NCBI GenBank assembly: GCA_045538075.1
Contig: JAZSQT010000023.1
Location: 1 to 5,105 of the forward strand
DNA length: 5,105 nucleotides
Source: JAZSQT01 sp045538075
GTDB lineage: Bacteria; Chrysiogenota; Deferribacteres; Deferribacterales; Mucispirillaceae
Reading direction: 5' to 3'
Part shown: positions 5,053 through 5,105 of the stretch, piece by piece
Layout: every line of letters starts with the position of its first letter
Position numbering within the stretch: position 1 is the first letter of the stretch
Made by a program: the position numbers and the translations under genes
The notes under the pieces: model-generated
What the model was told of the DNA's origin: nothing
Database searches by the model: none
Seen by the model: the letters and a program-made list of their open reading frames with translations, nothing else

Positions 5053-5105
5053 GTATATAGTTATCGTTTCAATATTATTGATAAACTTTAAATATATTTA
5101 TTGTT

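Larger units (their letters stand above)
4610..5105. other. Non-coding, repeat-rich right flank
   Basis: No credible gene was found on either strand in this stretch: stops are frequent in all frames, and the rest of uvrA and T7-type tail genes are not visible. It holds, in order, a short AT-rich spacer, a perfect 12-bp hairpin (4660-4689), two oppositely oriented copies of a dispersed palindromic repeat (4700-4798), an AT-rich spacer with nothing recognisable (4799-4854), and a long imperfect inverted repeat around a more GC-rich core (about 4896-5052). The character is that of an intergenic or decayed region of a bacterial chromosome, not of a tightly packed phage genome. Confidence 0.7.

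Noticed and set aside
4610..5105. Protein-coding gene in the right flank
   Set aside because: Only short frames interrupted by stops were seen on both strands (for example a 13-codon frame on the - strand starting near 4940), without a ribosome-binding site or recognisable motifs.

Overview
The window is strongly AT-rich bacterial DNA carrying a compact block of phage T7-type (Autographiviridae-like podovirus) morphogenesis genes, all on the + strand. The block is bounded on the left by the broken end of a bacterial uvrA gene and on the right by about 500 bp of non-coding DNA full of palindromic repeats of the kind dispersed in bacterial chromosomes. This points to a T7-like phage fragment or decayed prophage inside a bacterial genome rather than a stretch of a free phage genome. 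The right-flank repeats (GTCATTGCGAG...CGAAGCAATCC type) are of a class I associate from memory with Rickettsiales, Elusimicrobia/Endomicrobium and similar AT-rich, often host-associated bacteria; the exact host cannot be fixed from the sequence.

Layout. 1-164: a 53-codon piece of UvrA that ends prematurely just before the second ATPase domain. 165-258: leader with a perfect Shine-Dalgarno. 259-726: T7 lysozyme-like amidase, apparently starting at ATT. 762-944: small hypothetical protein. 957-1163: small proline-rich protein resembling T7 gp6.7/gp7.3 virion proteins. 1160-2746: portal (head-tail connector, T7 gp8 family). 2746-2922: small basic protein of 58 residues. 2919-3593: capsid assembly scaffold (gp9 family), TTG start. 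3659-4609: major capsid protein (gp10 family), apparently starting at ATA. 4660-4689: perfect hairpin. 4700-4734 and 4764-4798: two inverted copies of a dispersed palindromic repeat. 4896-5052: long imperfect inverted repeat with a structured core. No convincing gene lies between 4610 and 5105.

How the genes fit together. Portal, scaffold and capsid protein are the three proteins that build a T7-type procapsid, and they keep the T7 order 8-9-10. Overlapping stop/start codons (ATGA at 1160, TAATG at 2744, TTGA at 2919) imply translational coupling along the operon. The reading frames are intact and the catalytic and structural motifs are kept, yet the window has no terminase, tail tube, internal core, fibre, RNA polymerase or integrase gene, and capsid is followed at once by host-like repeat DNA. 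The two most noteworthy points are that the amidase and the major capsid protein both have an ideal AAGGAGG with a 6-nt spacer leading to a non-canonical codon (ATT, ATA) exactly where homology puts residue 1, and that an intact head-building cassette is stranded beside a truncated DNA-repair gene.
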